From contig CADATP010000003.1 in the NCBI GenBank assembly GCA_902790935.1, positions 1-62,119 on the forward strand: 62,119 nt of DNA, written 5' to 3'. Origin of the DNA: an uncultured Lachnospiraceae bacterium. Its GTDB lineage: Bacteria; Bacillota; Clostridia; Lachnospirales; Lachnospiraceae. Positions 49,685 to 60,080 of this stretch are shown here, one piece after another. The position numbers were made by a program, and so were the translations under genes. The notes beneath the pieces were generated by a model. The model saw nothing but the letters and a program-made list of their open reading frames with translations. It made no database searches and had not been told where the DNA came from. Each line of letters begins with the position of its first letter. The first letter of the stretch is position 1.

Positions 49685-51667
49685 ATGGATTTCAAATTAC
49701 ATTCTCCTTATAAGCCAACAGGAGACCAGCCTCAGGCTATTGAGGACCTGGTTAAGGGTTTTAAGGAAGGCAACCAATTTCAAACACTTCTTGGCGTTAC
49801 AGGCTCCGGTAAAACCTTTACCATGGCCAATGTTATTGCGGCTTTAAACAAGCCTACGCTTATCATCTCGCACAACAAAACTCTTGCCGGTCAGCTCTAT
49901 GGCGAGATGAAGGAATTCTTTCCTGAAAATGCTGTCGAATATTTTGTATCATATTACGATTATTATCAGCCGGAGGCGTATGTGCCCCAGTCCGACACAT
50001 ATATCGCAAAGGATTCGTCTATAAATGATGAGATAGATAAGCTGCGCCTTTCGGCAACAGCGTCTCTTTCGGAGAGAAGGGATGTTGTGGTAGTGGCCTC
50101 TGTTTCCTGCATATACGGACTCGGAAGCCCCGATGAATATAAGGGTATGATCCTTTCCCTTCGCCCGGGACAGGAGATAGGAAGGGACGATGTGGTAAGG
50201 TCCCTTGTGGATATGCAGTATGAGCGAAATGATATGGAAAAAAAGCCCGGATGCTTTACCGTACACGGGGATACTTTGGAGTTTTTCCCGGCTCAGGGCG
50301 GAGATTATCTTATCAGGGTTGAATGGTTCGGAGACGAGATAGACCGTATTGTTGAAGTAGAGCCAATGAACGGACGTATGAAGGCTACACTTGAGCATAT
50401 AGCGGTTTTCCCGGCTTCACATTATGTTGTATCTCCTGACAGGATCAAGGTTGCATGCGACGAGATTGAAAAGGAGCTGGAAGAGAGAGTTAAATACTTT
50501 AAGGGAGAGGACAGACTTATAGAGGCACAGCGCATCTCCGAGAGGACGAACTTCGACGTTGAGATGCTTCGTGAGACGGGATTTTGCTCCGGGATAGAAA
50601 ACTACTCCAGACACCTTTCGGGAATGAAGGCGGGTGAGCCGCCTATGACACTTATGGACTTCTTCCCCGAGGATTTCCTTATAATCATCGACGAGTCACA
50701 CATGACGATACCGCAGATAAGAGCCATGTACGCCGGAGACAGATCGAGAAAGACAACGCTAGTGGATTATGGCTTCAGACTTCCCAGTGCCCTTGATAAC
50801 AGGCCCCTTAATTTTGATGAGTTTGAGGACCATATAAATCAGATGCTCTTTGTGTCGGCAACACCCTCTACGTATGAAGCGGAGCATGAGCTCCTTCGTA
50901 CGGAACAGGTAATACGCCCTACGGGACTTCTTGATCCCGAGGTGGATGTGCGCCCGGTTGAGGGACAGATAGACGACCTCCTCGGAGAGATCAGAAAAGA
51001 GACGGCAAATAAACATAAAGTCCTTATCACAACTCTCACAAAACGCATGGCGGAGGATTTAACGGAGTACTTAAGAGAGGCCGGCGTTCGCGTAAAGTAT
51101 ATGCACTCGGATATAGAGGCTTTAGAGAGAGCGAAGATAATCCGCGATATGCGTCTTGACGTATTTGACGTTCTTGTGGGTATCAACCTTTTAAGAGAGG
51201 GATTGGACATACCGGAGATCACTCTTGTTGCGATCCTTGATGCCGATAAGGAAGGATTCCTTAGAAGCGAGACCGCTCTTATCCAGACTATCGGAAGAGC
51301 TGCAAGAAACTCTGAAGGCCATGTGATCATGTATGCGGATGTGATGACGGATTCGATGAAAAATGCCATTGGTGAGACAAATCGCCGTCGCGAGATTCAG
51401 CAAAAATACAACGAAGAGCACGGAATTACCCCAACAACCATCCAAAAGTCAGTCCGTGAGCTTATCAGTATCTCCAAGGAAATCGCCAAGGAAGAAGTAC
51501 GCTTTGAGAAGGATCCCGAATCCATGAACCCCGCTGAGATAGGGAAACTCATGGATAAACTCGAGAAGCAGATGCGCAAGGCGGCTGCTGAGCTTGACTT
51601 CGAAACTGCTGCTGAGCTTAGAGATAAAATTGTCGATCTTAGAAAAGCTATTGGGAATCATGCATAA
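49685..51667 (+). CDS. uvrB: Excinuclease ABC subunit B
   Basis: UvrB is the damage-verifying helicase-like subunit of nucleotide excision repair. The 660-residue product has [10 protein letters not shown] (Walker A, residues 39-48), the beta-hairpin region [16 protein letters not shown], helicase motif [11 protein letters not shown] and a C-terminal UVR domain ([20 protein letters not shown]) that binds UvrC. uvrA follows 4.7 kb downstream after four unrelated genes, instead of directly as in many Firmicutes. Confidence 0.97.
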   Translation: MDFKLHSPYKPTGDQPQAIEDLVKGFKEGNQFQTLLGVTGSGKTFTMANVIAALNKPTLIISHNKTLAGQLYGEMKEFFPENAVEYFVSYYDYYQPEAYVPQSDTYIAKDSSINDEIDKLRLSATASLSERRDVVVVASVSCIYGLGSPDEYKGMILSLRPGQEIGRDDVVRSLVDMQYERNDMEKKPGCFTVHGDTLEFFPAQGGDYLIRVEWFGDEIDRIVEVEPMNGRMKATLEHIAVFPASHYVVSPDRIKVACDEIEKELEERVKYFKGEDRLIEAQRISERTNFDVEMLRETGFCSGIENYSRHLSGMKAGEPPMTLMDFFPEDFLIIIDESHMTIPQIRAMYAGDRSRKTTLVDYGFRLPSALDNRPLNFDEFEDHINQMLFVSATPSTYEAEHELLRTEQVIRPTGLLDPEVDVRPVEGQIDDLLGEIRKETANKHKVLITTLTKRMAEDLTEYLREAGVRVKYMHSDIEALERAKIIRDMRLDVFDVLVGINLLREGLDIPEITLVAILDADKEGFLRSETALIQTIGRAARNSEGHVIMYADVMTDSMKNAIGETNRRREIQQKYNEEHGITPTTIQKSVRELISISKEIAKEEVRFEKDPESMNPAEIGKLMDKLEKQMRKAAAELDFETAAELRDKIVDLRKAIGNHA

Positions 51668-51709
51668 AAACAGGCCCGAGATTTCTACTTTTCGAATAAT
51701 ACAGAGTTA

Positions 51710-51718
51710 TGATATATT
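51710..51718 (+). promoter_or_regulatory. Extended -10 promoter of the PilZ gene
   Basis: TGATATATT at 51710-51718 resembles the TGATATAAT sites before the EAL and chemoreceptor genes. There is no strong -35 box. Confidence 0.45.
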
Positions 51719-51769
51719 CATTTGTGGGGTAAAAGCATTACTCAAATTTATTACTTAAGAGAACTACAA

Positions 51770-52441
51770 ATGGGTACCGAAGATTTAAAGAGAAAGTATG
51801 GCATCGGAGAGGTAGAAGGGGATGTTTCTATCGAAGTGAGAGCCGATGAAAAAAATGTTACTCTCACATCAAGGACTATCGGCAGGGGGACGGACTATAT
51901 CGATGTGCTTCCTTTTACGTATAACGGAAAGGTTCTGTCCTTTCAGGGATCCGGCTTGCATATAAAGCTTGGCGCCGTAATGGGACCTATGCACATTGAG
52001 TTTGGCGTTCAAGAGATAAAGCTGGCGAGAACGGACGACGGAAGTCTGGCTCACAGAGTTTTCAGCAGCGAGAAAAACGGGCTGAAAAACTTACGAGAGT
52101 ACAAAAGATTCAGTCTTATAGAAGAGGGAACCTTTACTCTTTTGGGCTCTCAAAAGGAATACGACTGCGAAGTAAGAGATATAAGCTACGGAGGCTTTGG
52201 CGTTGTTGTAAAGGGGCGAGAGTATATTCCGGTCAAGGAGCTTTTGAATCTGTCTTTTGCCTGCCATATCGGAGTTGTACCGATCTCGATCAAGACCAAT
52301 GGCCTTATCGCCAGAGCGCAGTACAACGGAGACAGAGATGAAACTATAATAGGGGTTAAGCTACTTGTAAACAATTCATCGGTCAAAGAGGCTGTAAACC
52401 GTATACAGCGTGAAGAGCTTCAAAAAATAAAACATGCATAA
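51770..52441 (+). CDS. PilZ-domain cyclic-di-GMP receptor
   Basis: The start is ATG 51770 (weak site AGAGAACTAC). The 223-residue product has an N-terminal barrel-like part (about 1-115, YcgR-like PilZN in style) and a C-terminal PilZ domain with the cyclic-di-GMP ligands R-x3-R (REYKR) and D-x-S-x-x-G (RDISYGGFG). Such proteins act as brakes on flagella or regulate exopolysaccharide. It connects with the GGDEF and EAL genes at the start of the window and the EPS genes at its end, by function and not by operon. Confidence 0.85.
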   Translation: MGTEDLKRKYGIGEVEGDVSIEVRADEKNVTLTSRTIGRGTDYIDVLPFTYNGKVLSFQGSGLHIKLGAVMGPMHIEFGVQEIKLARTDDGSLAHRVFSSEKNGLKNLREYKRFSLIEEGTFTLLGSQKEYDCEVRDISYGGFGVVVKGREYIPVKELLNLSFACHIGVVPISIKTNGLIARAQYNGDRDETIIGVKLLVNNSSVKEAVNRIQREELQKIKHA

Positions 52442-52461
52442 CTGAATCTGATTAAACTATA

Positions 52462-52489
52462 AAAGGTTGCTAAATGCAGCCTTTTTTTG
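52462..52489 (+). terminator. Rho-independent terminator after the PilZ gene
   Basis: AAAGGTTGC (52462-52470) pairs with GCAGCCTTT (52476-52484), with one wobble, and the T-run continues to 52488. Confidence 0.85.
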
Positions 52490-52535
52490 TAAAATAGAAA
52501 TGTTTGGGAAGATGAAAATCTTTTGGAGGTTTAAG

Positions 52536-54023
52536 ATGTCTAACTATTTTATTGACATGTTGTCGGAAGAGGAACAGAAGGTCATTTACTATGTACCTAC
52601 ATTTGCCGATTTTTTAAAGAAGGTTGAAAAGGACTTTGCCGAAAAGCCCGCTACTACAGACGGCAAGATCACGTACAGCTTTAAAGAACTTGTAAGCCGC
52701 GTGGCAAAGAGACGTGCCGTACTTGCGGCAGCAGGCGTTAAGCCCGGAGATAAGGTCGGCGTTATCGCAAGAAACGACCTTGACGCGATGGAGTGGTTCT
52801 TGGCAGTACCCTCATACGGAGCAATCCTTACGATGCTTCCGGTACAGCTCGGCGCCGAGCAGATTACCGGCATATCCATGAAGTTCGGCTTTGCCGCTTT
52901 GGTAGCTGCGGATGAGTTTAAACCTCTTACTGAAAATGTTAAATGTAAAGTAATTTCATCTACGGAAATCGCTGATACTGAGGCACCCTACGGAGATGTA
53001 AAGAAAGAGTCCGTTGCCGCTATCTACTTTACAGGCGGAACGACCGGCGCTCCTAAAGGAGTTATCCTTACCCACGGAGCTCTTATGAGAGGTGCTTTAA
53101 ACGGCTGTTATCAGCCCGGCGGAGTATTTGACCACAGAGTAATGGTTATCCTTCCCATGTCCCATATCTTCGGATCTGTAATGGGATTCCTTTCCGTACT
53201 TTTTACAGGTTCCACCGTTATCGCCTGCACGGATATGAGAGCTGCGGTAGGACAGATCCCTGTTCTTAAGCCTACTTTCCTTGTGCTCGTACCCGGACTT
53301 GTAGAAGTTATCTTAGGACTTGCAAAGCTTAAAGGAAAAGGTTTCCTCGGAGATCTTAAGAAGATGATCGTTGGAGCGGCTCCCGTTCCTCCCAGGCTTA
53401 TTAAGGATGCTGCCGAGTTTGGAATTAAGCTCTATCCCGGATACGGACTTACCGAGGGAGCTAACCTTACATCCGCAAATATTGATATCGAAAATAAGCC
53501 CGAGTCTATGGGTAAGATTTACCCTGAGCAGGAGGTAAAGGTTGTAGACGGTGAGCTCTGGATAAAGGGCGACAATGTAATGGTAGGATACGCCGGAAAT
53601 CCCGAAGAGACTGCTAAGGTTATGGAGGACGGATGGCTTAAGACCGGTGACCTTGTAAGGTTTGATGAGGACGGATTCCTCTATATTACCGGAAGGATCA
53701 AGAACCTTATCATACTATCCAATGGTGAGAATGTATCTCCCGAGGAACTCGAGGAATACTTCTATAAAGACGCAAGGGTAAAGGATTGCCTTATCCGCGA
53801 GATGCAACTTGGCGGCAATACCGTTATCGGCGTCGAGATACTTCCTCTTGAGCCCACTGTAGCCGGAAAGAGTGATGAAGAGATACAAAAGGCTATGGAA
53901 GATCTTACTGCGTCTGTAAATGCGGGACTTCCCAGCTATATGCAGGTTGCAAAGGTAGTAGTCAGAAAAGAAGACTTCCCTCGCACCGGTGCTATGAAGA
54001 TTGATAGAAACAAAGTAAAATAG
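52536..54023 (+). CDS. Acyl-adenylate-forming enzyme (AMP-dependent acyl-CoA/ACP synthetase type)
   Basis: The start is ATG 52536 behind TTTTGGAGG; a small ATCTT hairpin sits just above the site. The 495-residue product has the phosphate loop YFTGGTTGAPKGVILTH, YPGYGLTEG, GDLVRFDEDGFLYITGR and the C-terminal lysine in TGAMKIDRNK, so it should adenylate a carboxylic acid and transfer it to a thiol (CoA or ACP). Its substrate is unknown. The next gene, six bases on, encodes a patatin-like phospholipase that could release fatty acids for it. Confidence 0.88.
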   Translation: MSNYFIDMLSEEEQKVIYYVPTFADFLKKVEKDFAEKPATTDGKITYSFKELVSRVAKRRAVLAAAGVKPGDKVGVIARNDLDAMEWFLAVPSYGAILTMLPVQLGAEQITGISMKFGFAALVAADEFKPLTENVKCKVISSTEIADTEAPYGDVKKESVAAIYFTGGTTGAPKGVILTHGALMRGALNGCYQPGGVFDHRVMVILPMSHIFGSVMGFLSVLFTGSTVIACTDMRAAVGQIPVLKPTFLVLVPGLVEVILGLAKLKGKGFLGDLKKMIVGAAPVPPRLIKDAAEFGIKLYPGYGLTEGANLTSANIDIENKPESMGKIYPEQEVKVVDGELWIKGDNVMVGYAGNPEETAKVMEDGWLKTGDLVRFDEDGFLYITGRIKNLIILSNGENVSPEELEEYFYKDARVKDCLIREMQLGGNTVIGVEILPLEPTVAGKSDEEIQKAMEDLTASVNAGLPSYMQVAKVVVRKEDFPRTGAMKIDRNKVK

Positions 54024-54028
54024 GTGAA

Positions 54029-54886
54029 ATGATGGCATCAAAGACAGGACTTATTCTTGAAGGAGGCGCGATCCGCGGTATTTTTACAGCCGGAGTGCTT
54101 GACTGTCTCCTTGACAAAAATGTATATTTCCCGTATGTATCGGGAGTATCGGTGGGGGTAAGCAACGCGTCCGGATTTGTATCAAGACAAAAGGGACGTT
54201 CCAAAAAAATATTGACCCATGAAAACACAAGAAGCTTTTATGGCCTCCCCAATATTCTCAGAACAGGAAAGGTTCTGGATCTTGATGAGTGTATCATAAA
54301 ATACGCTTACGATAACTTCCCTTACGATTTTGAGACTTTTCATAAATCGGAGACTCTCTGGGAGGCTGTTGTAGCCAATTGTGAGACGGGTAAGCCCGAG
54401 TATGTATCGGACTTTCAGACAGACAGAGAGGCTCTGGATTTTTGCAAAGCTTCCTGTTCTCTTCCCTTTATCTGCAAGCCGATAGAGCTTCGCGGAAAAA
54501 AGTATCTTGACGGATCTTTGGCGGATTCTATTCCCTTCCAGAGAGCCCTTGATATGGGATGCGACAAGATAGTTTTGATCCTTACGAAGGCAGATCTTCA
54601 CGAAGCGACGGATTACAAGAAGCTGAGCTTCCTTGTCAACTTCTTCTATCGCAGAAAATATCCTCATCTTGCCGATACCATACTTGGCCGTAAAGACCAG
54701 TACTTAAGGCAGATGAAAGAGATCGAGAAGATGGAACGTGAGGGAAGGGCGATGATCATAAAGCCTGACGAGACTACCGTTGCGCACTTCGAAACCAATA
54801 GAGATAAACTTGAGAAATGCTATCAGGACGCATATAAGCTTATGGAACGAAGATATGACGAGTTGAAAGCATTTATGGAAAGCTGA
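54029..54886 (+). CDS. Patatin-like phospholipase (RssA/YjjU type)
   Basis: The 285-residue product has the patatin features: oxyanion loop EGGAIRGIFTAGVLD (residues 9-23), nucleophile serine in GVSVGVSNA and catalytic Asp in LDGSLADSIP. It should hydrolyse acyl esters of lipids. It lies directly behind the adenylating enzyme, consistent with fatty acid recycling or lipid remodelling. A regulatory role like RssA is possible. Confidence 0.9.
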   Translation: MMASKTGLILEGGAIRGIFTAGVLDCLLDKNVYFPYVSGVSVGVSNASGFVSRQKGRSKKILTHENTRSFYGLPNILRTGKVLDLDECIIKYAYDNFPYDFETFHKSETLWEAVVANCETGKPEYVSDFQTDREALDFCKASCSLPFICKPIELRGKKYLDGSLADSIPFQRALDMGCDKIVLILTKADLHEATDYKKLSFLVNFFYRRKYPHLADTILGRKDQYLRQMKEIEKMEREGRAMIIKPDETTVAHFETNRDKLEKCYQDAYKLMERRYDELKAFMES

Positions 54887-54899
54887 TACAGGTACAGAT

Positions 54900-56306
54900 A
54901 TGCAGATAGTTACCACCGAAGTTGAAAGAGCGTTCAGAAGCTGGCTTAAAAAGCAGGTATACGGTGATGGAATGAGGGTATATACCGACAATGAGATCAC
55001 CGCGTACGCTTATGCCTTGAGGAGTTCTTGCGAAAAGGCCGGTAATCTGCAGATCAAAAATTTTTTTTATTACAATAATCCCGGGCAGCTCGGAGACGAG
55101 ATAGAGTATCTTAAGATCGATAAGGACTTTATCGATATTGACAGGGCCGGAAACGGTACGTTAAGTGCTGCCCTGGATCTTTATTTGTTTTATCTTGAGA
55201 ATGGGCCCGAAAGTACGGCCCCCGAGATTCATGCAAGGTTCTATTTATCTGAAGAGAAATCTGATATCGAGCGTAAGGACACCTCACCCTTAGAATTCTA
55301 TTACCACGAAGTACCTATGAAGCCTGTGCAGAGAGTATATTACGGTGCTCCCGGTACGGGTAAGTCTTATAATGTACGTAAGCTTCTCGAGAAAGAATTT
55401 CCCAATGAAGAAATATTGCGGACGCATATTAAGCGTGTAATATTCCATCCGGCATATACATACGGAGATTTTATTGGGGCGATAAAGCCTTTGATATCCT
55501 TAGAAAAGCCTCTCGATTATGTATACGTTGCGGGGCCTTTTTCAGAGCTGCTTAAGGCTGCTTTTTTAAATCCGGAAGAAAAGTATTATCTTATTATTGA
55601 GGAAATAAACAGGGGGTATGCTCCGGCCATATTCGGAGATGTCTTCCAGCTTCTTGACAGGGGGCCGGAAGGAAAGAGCGAGTATCCAATTGTAAACAGA
55701 GACCTTGGAGCGTACTTTTCAAGAGATCCCTGGATGAAAAATATCTTTTATGACGGGATGATATGGCTTCCGGCAAATTTTAATATAATCGCAACAATGA
55801 ATACCGCCGACGAGAATATTTTCGTGATGGACAACGCGTTTAAGCGGAGATTTGAACTGGTGTATGTGCCGATAGATTTTGATATTTTGCCGGAGGAGAT
55901 GAAAGAAGAGAAAAAAATCTTTTCCGGGGAAAGAGATCTTAAGGAGGTCTTTGAGGATTCTGAGGTAAACGCCAAGATCGCCGGATTGCTCTACGAAAAA
56001 GGGAAGCTAAAGCGGAACTGGAGTACGTTTGCTGCTATCGTCAACAATATGATCGACGCGGAGAACCTTGAGGGAAAGAAGCGGGGGCTCCCACATAACG
56101 CTCTTATCGCTGAAAACAAGAAGTTGGGACCGTTCTTCGTAAAACCGGAAGAACTGGAAGATGCGGATCTTTTCTTTAATAAGGTTATCTTTTACCTTAA
56201 ACAGGATGTTTTCGCTGATTCTTCCAGGTATTTTACCGGGTCATTTGAAGAAATATACGATAAATACAAAATAGCCGGGGGAGATATATTCGAGTTGCTT
56301 GTATAA
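54900..56306 (+). CDS. Orphan McrB-like AAA+ NTPase
   Basis: The 468-residue product has an N-terminal domain of about 130 residues without recognisable match (RSWLKKQVYGDGMRVYTDNEI...) followed by an AAA module of the McrB class. Walker A is GAPGTGKS at 149-156, Walker B is YYLIIEEINRG, and MNTADE (300-305) followed by MDNAFKRRFEL is the McrB-type sensor/arginine region. In McrBC restriction, McrB is the GTPase that recognises modified DNA and McrC the nuclease; no mcrC lies beside it (uvrA follows). It may be a stand-alone NTPase, or its partner may be encoded elsewhere. Confidence 0.85.
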   Translation: MQIVTTEVERAFRSWLKKQVYGDGMRVYTDNEITAYAYALRSSCEKAGNLQIKNFFYYNNPGQLGDEIEYLKIDKDFIDIDRAGNGTLSAALDLYLFYLENGPESTAPEIHARFYLSEEKSDIERKDTSPLEFYYHEVPMKPVQRVYYGAPGTGKSYNVRKLLEKEFPNEEILRTHIKRVIFHPAYTYGDFIGAIKPLISLEKPLDYVYVAGPFSELLKAAFLNPEEKYYLIIEEINRGYAPAIFGDVFQLLDRGPEGKSEYPIVNRDLGAYFSRDPWMKNIFYDGMIWLPANFNIIATMNTADENIFVMDNAFKRRFELVYVPIDFDILPEEMKEEKKIFSGERDLKEVFEDSEVNAKIAGLLYEKGKLKRNWSTFAAIVNNMIDAENLEGKKRGLPHNALIAENKKLGPFFVKPEELEDADLFFNKVIFYLKQDVFADSSRYFTGSFEEIYDKYKIAGGDIFELLV

Positions 56307-56330
56307 CTGACAGTAAGGTGAAAAGAAATA

Positions 56331-59225
56331 ATGAAGTCTCAAAATAACAGTAAGGCGGATAATGACAGCAGAGCGCAGGCTGTTAAGATGCTGCCAAGAA
56401 ATACTATAAGAGTAAGAGGGGCGAAAGAGAATAATCTTAAAAACATTGATGTGGAGATTCCCAGGGACTCGCTGGTCGTTATGACCGGTGTATCCGGTAG
56501 CGGTAAATCTTCACTTGCTTTTGATACGATTTACGCGGAGGGACAGAGACGCTATATGGAGTCGTTGTCCTCCTACGCAAGGCAGTTCCTTGGCCAGATG
56601 GAAAAGCCCAATGTTGAGAATATCGAGGGACTATCCCCTGCCATATCCATCGACCAAAAATCAACCAACCGCAATCCACGCTCAACAGTAGGAACCGTGA
56701 CAGAGATCTACGATTACTTCAGGCTTTTGTATGCCCGAATAGGTATACCCCATTGCCCGAATTGCGGAAGAGCTATTGAGCGCCAAAGCGTAGACCAGAT
56801 GGTTGACAGGATCCTTTCTCTTCCCGAAGGAACTAAGATTCAGATACTTGCTCCGGTTGTAAGAGGAAGAAAGGGACAGCATGAAAAGGTTATAGAAAGA
56901 GCCAGACGCGGTGGATACGCAAGAGTAAGAGTTGACGGTATCCAGTATGACCTCTCCGAAGATATAAATCTCGAAAAGAACAATAAACATAATATCGAGA
57001 TAATCATCGACAGGCTTGTTGTTAAAGAGGGTATCTCTTCGAGGCTTGCCGATTCAATAGAAAACGCATTAAAGCTTGCTGAAGGCCTTTTATTTGTTGA
57101 TGTGATAGACGGAGAAATGCTTACTTTCTCCTCGAGCTACGCCTGCCCTGACTGCGGTATAAGTATACCTGAGGTTGAGCCGAGAAGCTTTTCATTTAAC
57201 AATCCATTCGGTGCCTGCCCTGTATGCGCCGGACTGGGATATAAGATGGAGTTTGATGCCGATTTAATGATACCGGATCAGTCTCTTTCCATCAACGAGG
57301 GCGCTATAGCGGTACTTGGATGGCAGAGTGCAAACAGCAAGGGAAGCTTCACAAACGCGGTACTTGAAGCTTTATGTAAAGAGTTTAAATTTGATCTGGA
57401 TACTCCTTTTGAAAAATATCCCGATAAGATCAAGGATATCCTTATAAACGGAACCGAAAGGGAAGTTGCTGTCCACTATACCGGACAGCGCGGAAGCGGT
57501 GTGTACCCAATCGCTTTTGAAGGACTTATCAAAAATGTTGAAAGAAGATACCGGGAGACCTTTTCCGAAACTTCAAAGGCTGAGTATGAGACCTTTATGC
57601 GGATAACACCCTGCTCTGAATGCGGAGGTAAAAGGCTTAAGAAAGAATCACTCGCGGTAACCGTCGGTGATAAAAACATATATGATCTCACAACTCTTTC
57701 AGTACTTGATCTGGCTAAGTTTTTAGATGGTCTCTCGCTGTCAAGCCAGCAGTCTCTTATTGGAGAACAGATCCTTAAAGAGATCAAGGCAAGAGTGGGA
57801 TTCCTTATAAATGTAGGACTTGATTATCTTTCTCTTGCAAGGGCAACTGCTACGCTTTCCGGAGGAGAAGCCCAAAGAATAAGACTTGCAACGCAGATCG
57901 GATCGGGTCTTGTGGGAGTGTGCTATATACTTGATGAGCCTTCTATAGGATTGCATCAAAGAGATAACGACAAACTGCTGGCGACTCTTAAGAATCTTCG
58001 CGACCTCGGAAATACACTGATCGTTGTTGAGCATGACGAGGATACGATGCTTGCTGCCGACTATATCGTTGATATCGGCCCCGGCGCCGGTTCACACGGC
58101 GGAGAAGTCATAGCTACCGGAACCGCGGAAGAGATCATGAAAGTACCTGAGTCGGTAACCGGTCAGTATCTTTCGGGGAAAAAGAAGATACCTGTGCCTG
58201 AGAGCCGAAGAAAGCCTACGGGCTGGCTTACTGTTAAGGGAGCGCAGGAAAATAACCTGAAAAATATTGATGTTAAGTTCCCCCTCGGAGTCTTTTGCTG
58301 CGTAACAGGAGTTTCGGGAAGCGGAAAGAGCTCGCTTGTTAACGAGATTCTTTATAATCAGCTTGCCAAGAAGCTTAACAGAGCGCGCACAATCCCGGGA
58401 AAGTTTAAATCCATAACCGGTATCGAGAAACTTGATAAGGTTATCTGTATCGACCAGAGTCCTATCGGGAGGACGCCGAGATCAAATCCCGCTACTTATA
58501 CCGGTGCCTTTGATCTTATAAGAGATCTCTTTGCGTCTACTGTTGATGCCAAAACAAGAGGGTACAGTAAGGGGAGATTCTCCTTTAATGTTAAGGGCGG
58601 ACGATGTGAAGCCTGTTCCGGAGACGGAATCGTAAAAATTGAGATGCATTTCCTTCCCGATGTATATGTCCCTTGCGAAGTATGCGGAGGAAAGCGGTAC
58701 AATCGGGAGACTCTTGATGTAAAGTACAAGGGTAAGAGTATATTTGATGTTCTTGATATGAGGGTTGAGGAAGCACTTGGATTCTTTGAAAATGTTCCTT
58801 CCATCAGAAACAAGATCCAGACACTGTATGATGTTGGCCTCGGATATATCAAACTGGGACAGCCGTCCACGGAGCTTTCGGGCGGTGAGGCTCAGCGGAT
58901 CAAACTGGCTACAGAGCTTTCAAGACGCTCTACGGGAAAGACTATTTACATCCTTGACGAGCCTACTACGGGACTCCACTTTGCGGATGTACATAAGCTC
59001 GTCGAGATTCTCCACAGGCTTGCCGACGGCGGAAATTCCGTTGTTGTTATAGAGCACAATCTGGATGTTATAAAGTGTGCCGACTATATCATTGATATGG
59101 GACCCGAAGGCGGAGACCGCGGCGGATGCGTTATTGCCGAAGGCACTCCCGAACAGGTAGCAAAATGTAAAGAATCTTATACCGGATTCTATGTAAAGAA
59201 AATGCTTGAAAAGGGGAAAGAATGA
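56331..59225 (+). CDS. uvrA: Excinuclease ABC subunit A
   Basis: UvrA is the damage sensor of nucleotide excision repair. The 964-residue product has two ABC ATPase halves: [14 protein letters not shown] and [14 protein letters not shown] as Walker [13 protein letters not shown] and [12 protein letters not shown] as signatures, and the zinc-finger CXXC pairs (CPNC, CPDC, CEAC, CEVC). About 25 extra polar residues precede the conserved start [14 protein letters not shown]. Its stop overlaps the next gene by 4 bases (ATGA). Confidence 0.97.
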   Translation: MKSQNNSKADNDSRAQAVKMLPRNTIRVRGAKENNLKNIDVEIPRDSLVVMTGVSGSGKSSLAFDTIYAEGQRRYMESLSSYARQFLGQMEKPNVENIEGLSPAISIDQKSTNRNPRSTVGTVTEIYDYFRLLYARIGIPHCPNCGRAIERQSVDQMVDRILSLPEGTKIQILAPVVRGRKGQHEKVIERARRGGYARVRVDGIQYDLSEDINLEKNNKHNIEIIIDRLVVKEGISSRLADSIENALKLAEGLLFVDVIDGEMLTFSSSYACPDCGISIPEVEPRSFSFNNPFGACPVCAGLGYKMEFDADLMIPDQSLSINEGAIAVLGWQSANSKGSFTNAVLEALCKEFKFDLDTPFEKYPDKIKDILINGTEREVAVHYTGQRGSGVYPIAFEGLIKNVERRYRETFSETSKAEYETFMRITPCSECGGKRLKKESLAVTVGDKNIYDLTTLSVLDLAKFLDGLSLSSQQSLIGEQILKEIKARVGFLINVGLDYLSLARATATLSGGEAQRIRLATQIGSGLVGVCYILDEPSIGLHQRDNDKLLATLKNLRDLGNTLIVVEHDEDTMLAADYIVDIGPGAGSHGGEVIATGTAEEIMKVPESVTGQYLSGKKKIPVPESRRKPTGWLTVKGAQENNLKNIDVKFPLGVFCCVTGVSGSGKSSLVNEILYNQLAKKLNRARTIPGKFKSITGIEKLDKVICIDQSPIGRTPRSNPATYTGAFDLIRDLFASTVDAKTRGYSKGRFSFNVKGGRCEACSGDGIVKIEMHFLPDVYVPCEVCGGKRYNRETLDVKYKGKSIFDVLDMRVEEALGFFENVPSIRNKIQTLYDVGLGYIKLGQPSTELSGGEAQRIKLATELSRRSTGKTIYILDEPTTGLHFADVHKLVEILHRLADGGNSVVVIEHNLDVIKCADYIIDMGPEGGDRGGCVIAEGTPEQVAKCKESYTGFYVKKMLEKGKE

Positions 59226-60034
59226 CATTACAACTTCTTGTTTCCTGTGTAGGACAGGATGTGCAGGCTCTTTGCAATAAAATGAACATCGGAAGCGATG
59301 CCATAATCATCAATCAAAAGTCCGAGTATAAGGCTGAGAGTTTTAACCATAACGGAAACCTTATAAAGGCGCTGTCTATGAATGAAAAGGGCGTTGGTTT
59401 ATCGAGGACTACAGCGCTTCAGAGAGCAAGTGCCGACATCGTACTCTTTGGCGACGAGGATATCGTGTACGCGGAAGGATATGAAAAAACAGTTCTTGAT
59501 GAATTTGAGAAAAATCCCGGAATCGATCTTATCCTCTTTAACGTCAGAGTCTGCGAGGAGAGACGTACATACTGGACGGATAAAGCCCACAGAGTTCACA
59601 GATGGAACTGCGGAAGATATCCCGCTTACAGTATAGCGGCTCGCCGAAAAAAACTGCATGAACTTGGAATAACTTATCACCTTTGGTTCGGCGGCGGCGG
59701 CATTTTTTCCAACGGAGAAGACAGCCTTTTTTTGAACGACTGTCTGAAAAAAGGTATGAAGCTTTTGGCAGTGCCTGCTTGCATTGGGGAGGAAAAGCCC
59801 AGAGAAAGCGGCGAGCTATCAACCTGGTTTAACGGGTATGACGAAAAGTTTTTCTACGACAGAGGGGTTCTGTACCATTACTTATACGGCGCCCTGGCAC
59901 CTGCTATGTCCCTCAGATGGCTCCTGAAAAATAAGTCATATATGTGTGAGAGCGTTTCCTATAAGAGAGCGAAGGCACTTATGAGATACGGGGCAAAGCT
60001 GCGACTGCCCTATGAAGAGGCTTTTAGAGATTGA
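59222..60034 (+). CDS. Glycosyltransferase family 2-like protein
   Basis: The 270-residue product starts inside the uvrA stop codon (ATGA overlap). It has [25 protein letters not shown], typical of GT2 enzymes in capsule loci with an acidic D-x-D-like block (DED), and [17 protein letters not shown], the ED motif. The N-terminus ([11 protein letters not shown]) is of the short type seen in polysaccharide clusters. It probably adds a sugar to an exopolysaccharide repeat unit, together with the following genes. Confidence 0.82.
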   Translation: MTLQLLVSCVGQDVQALCNKMNIGSDAIIINQKSEYKAESFNHNGNLIKALSMNEKGVGLSRTTALQRASADIVLFGDEDIVYAEGYEKTVLDEFEKNPGIDLILFNVRVCEERRTYWTDKAHRVHRWNCGRYPAYSIAARRKKLHELGITYHLWFGGGGIFSNGEDSLFLNDCLKKGMKLLAVPACIGEEKPRESGELSTWFNGYDEKFFYDRGVLYHYLYGALAPAMSLRWLLKNKSYMCESVSYKRAKALMRYGAKLRLPYEEAFRD

Positions 60035-60080
60035 AGTTTTGACCTGCGGATAAAAGATTTAAAACGAGTGAGGAAAGAAT

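Noticed and set aside
54900-56306. Complete McrBC restriction system
   Set aside because: No McrC nuclease gene adjoins; the next gene is uvrA.
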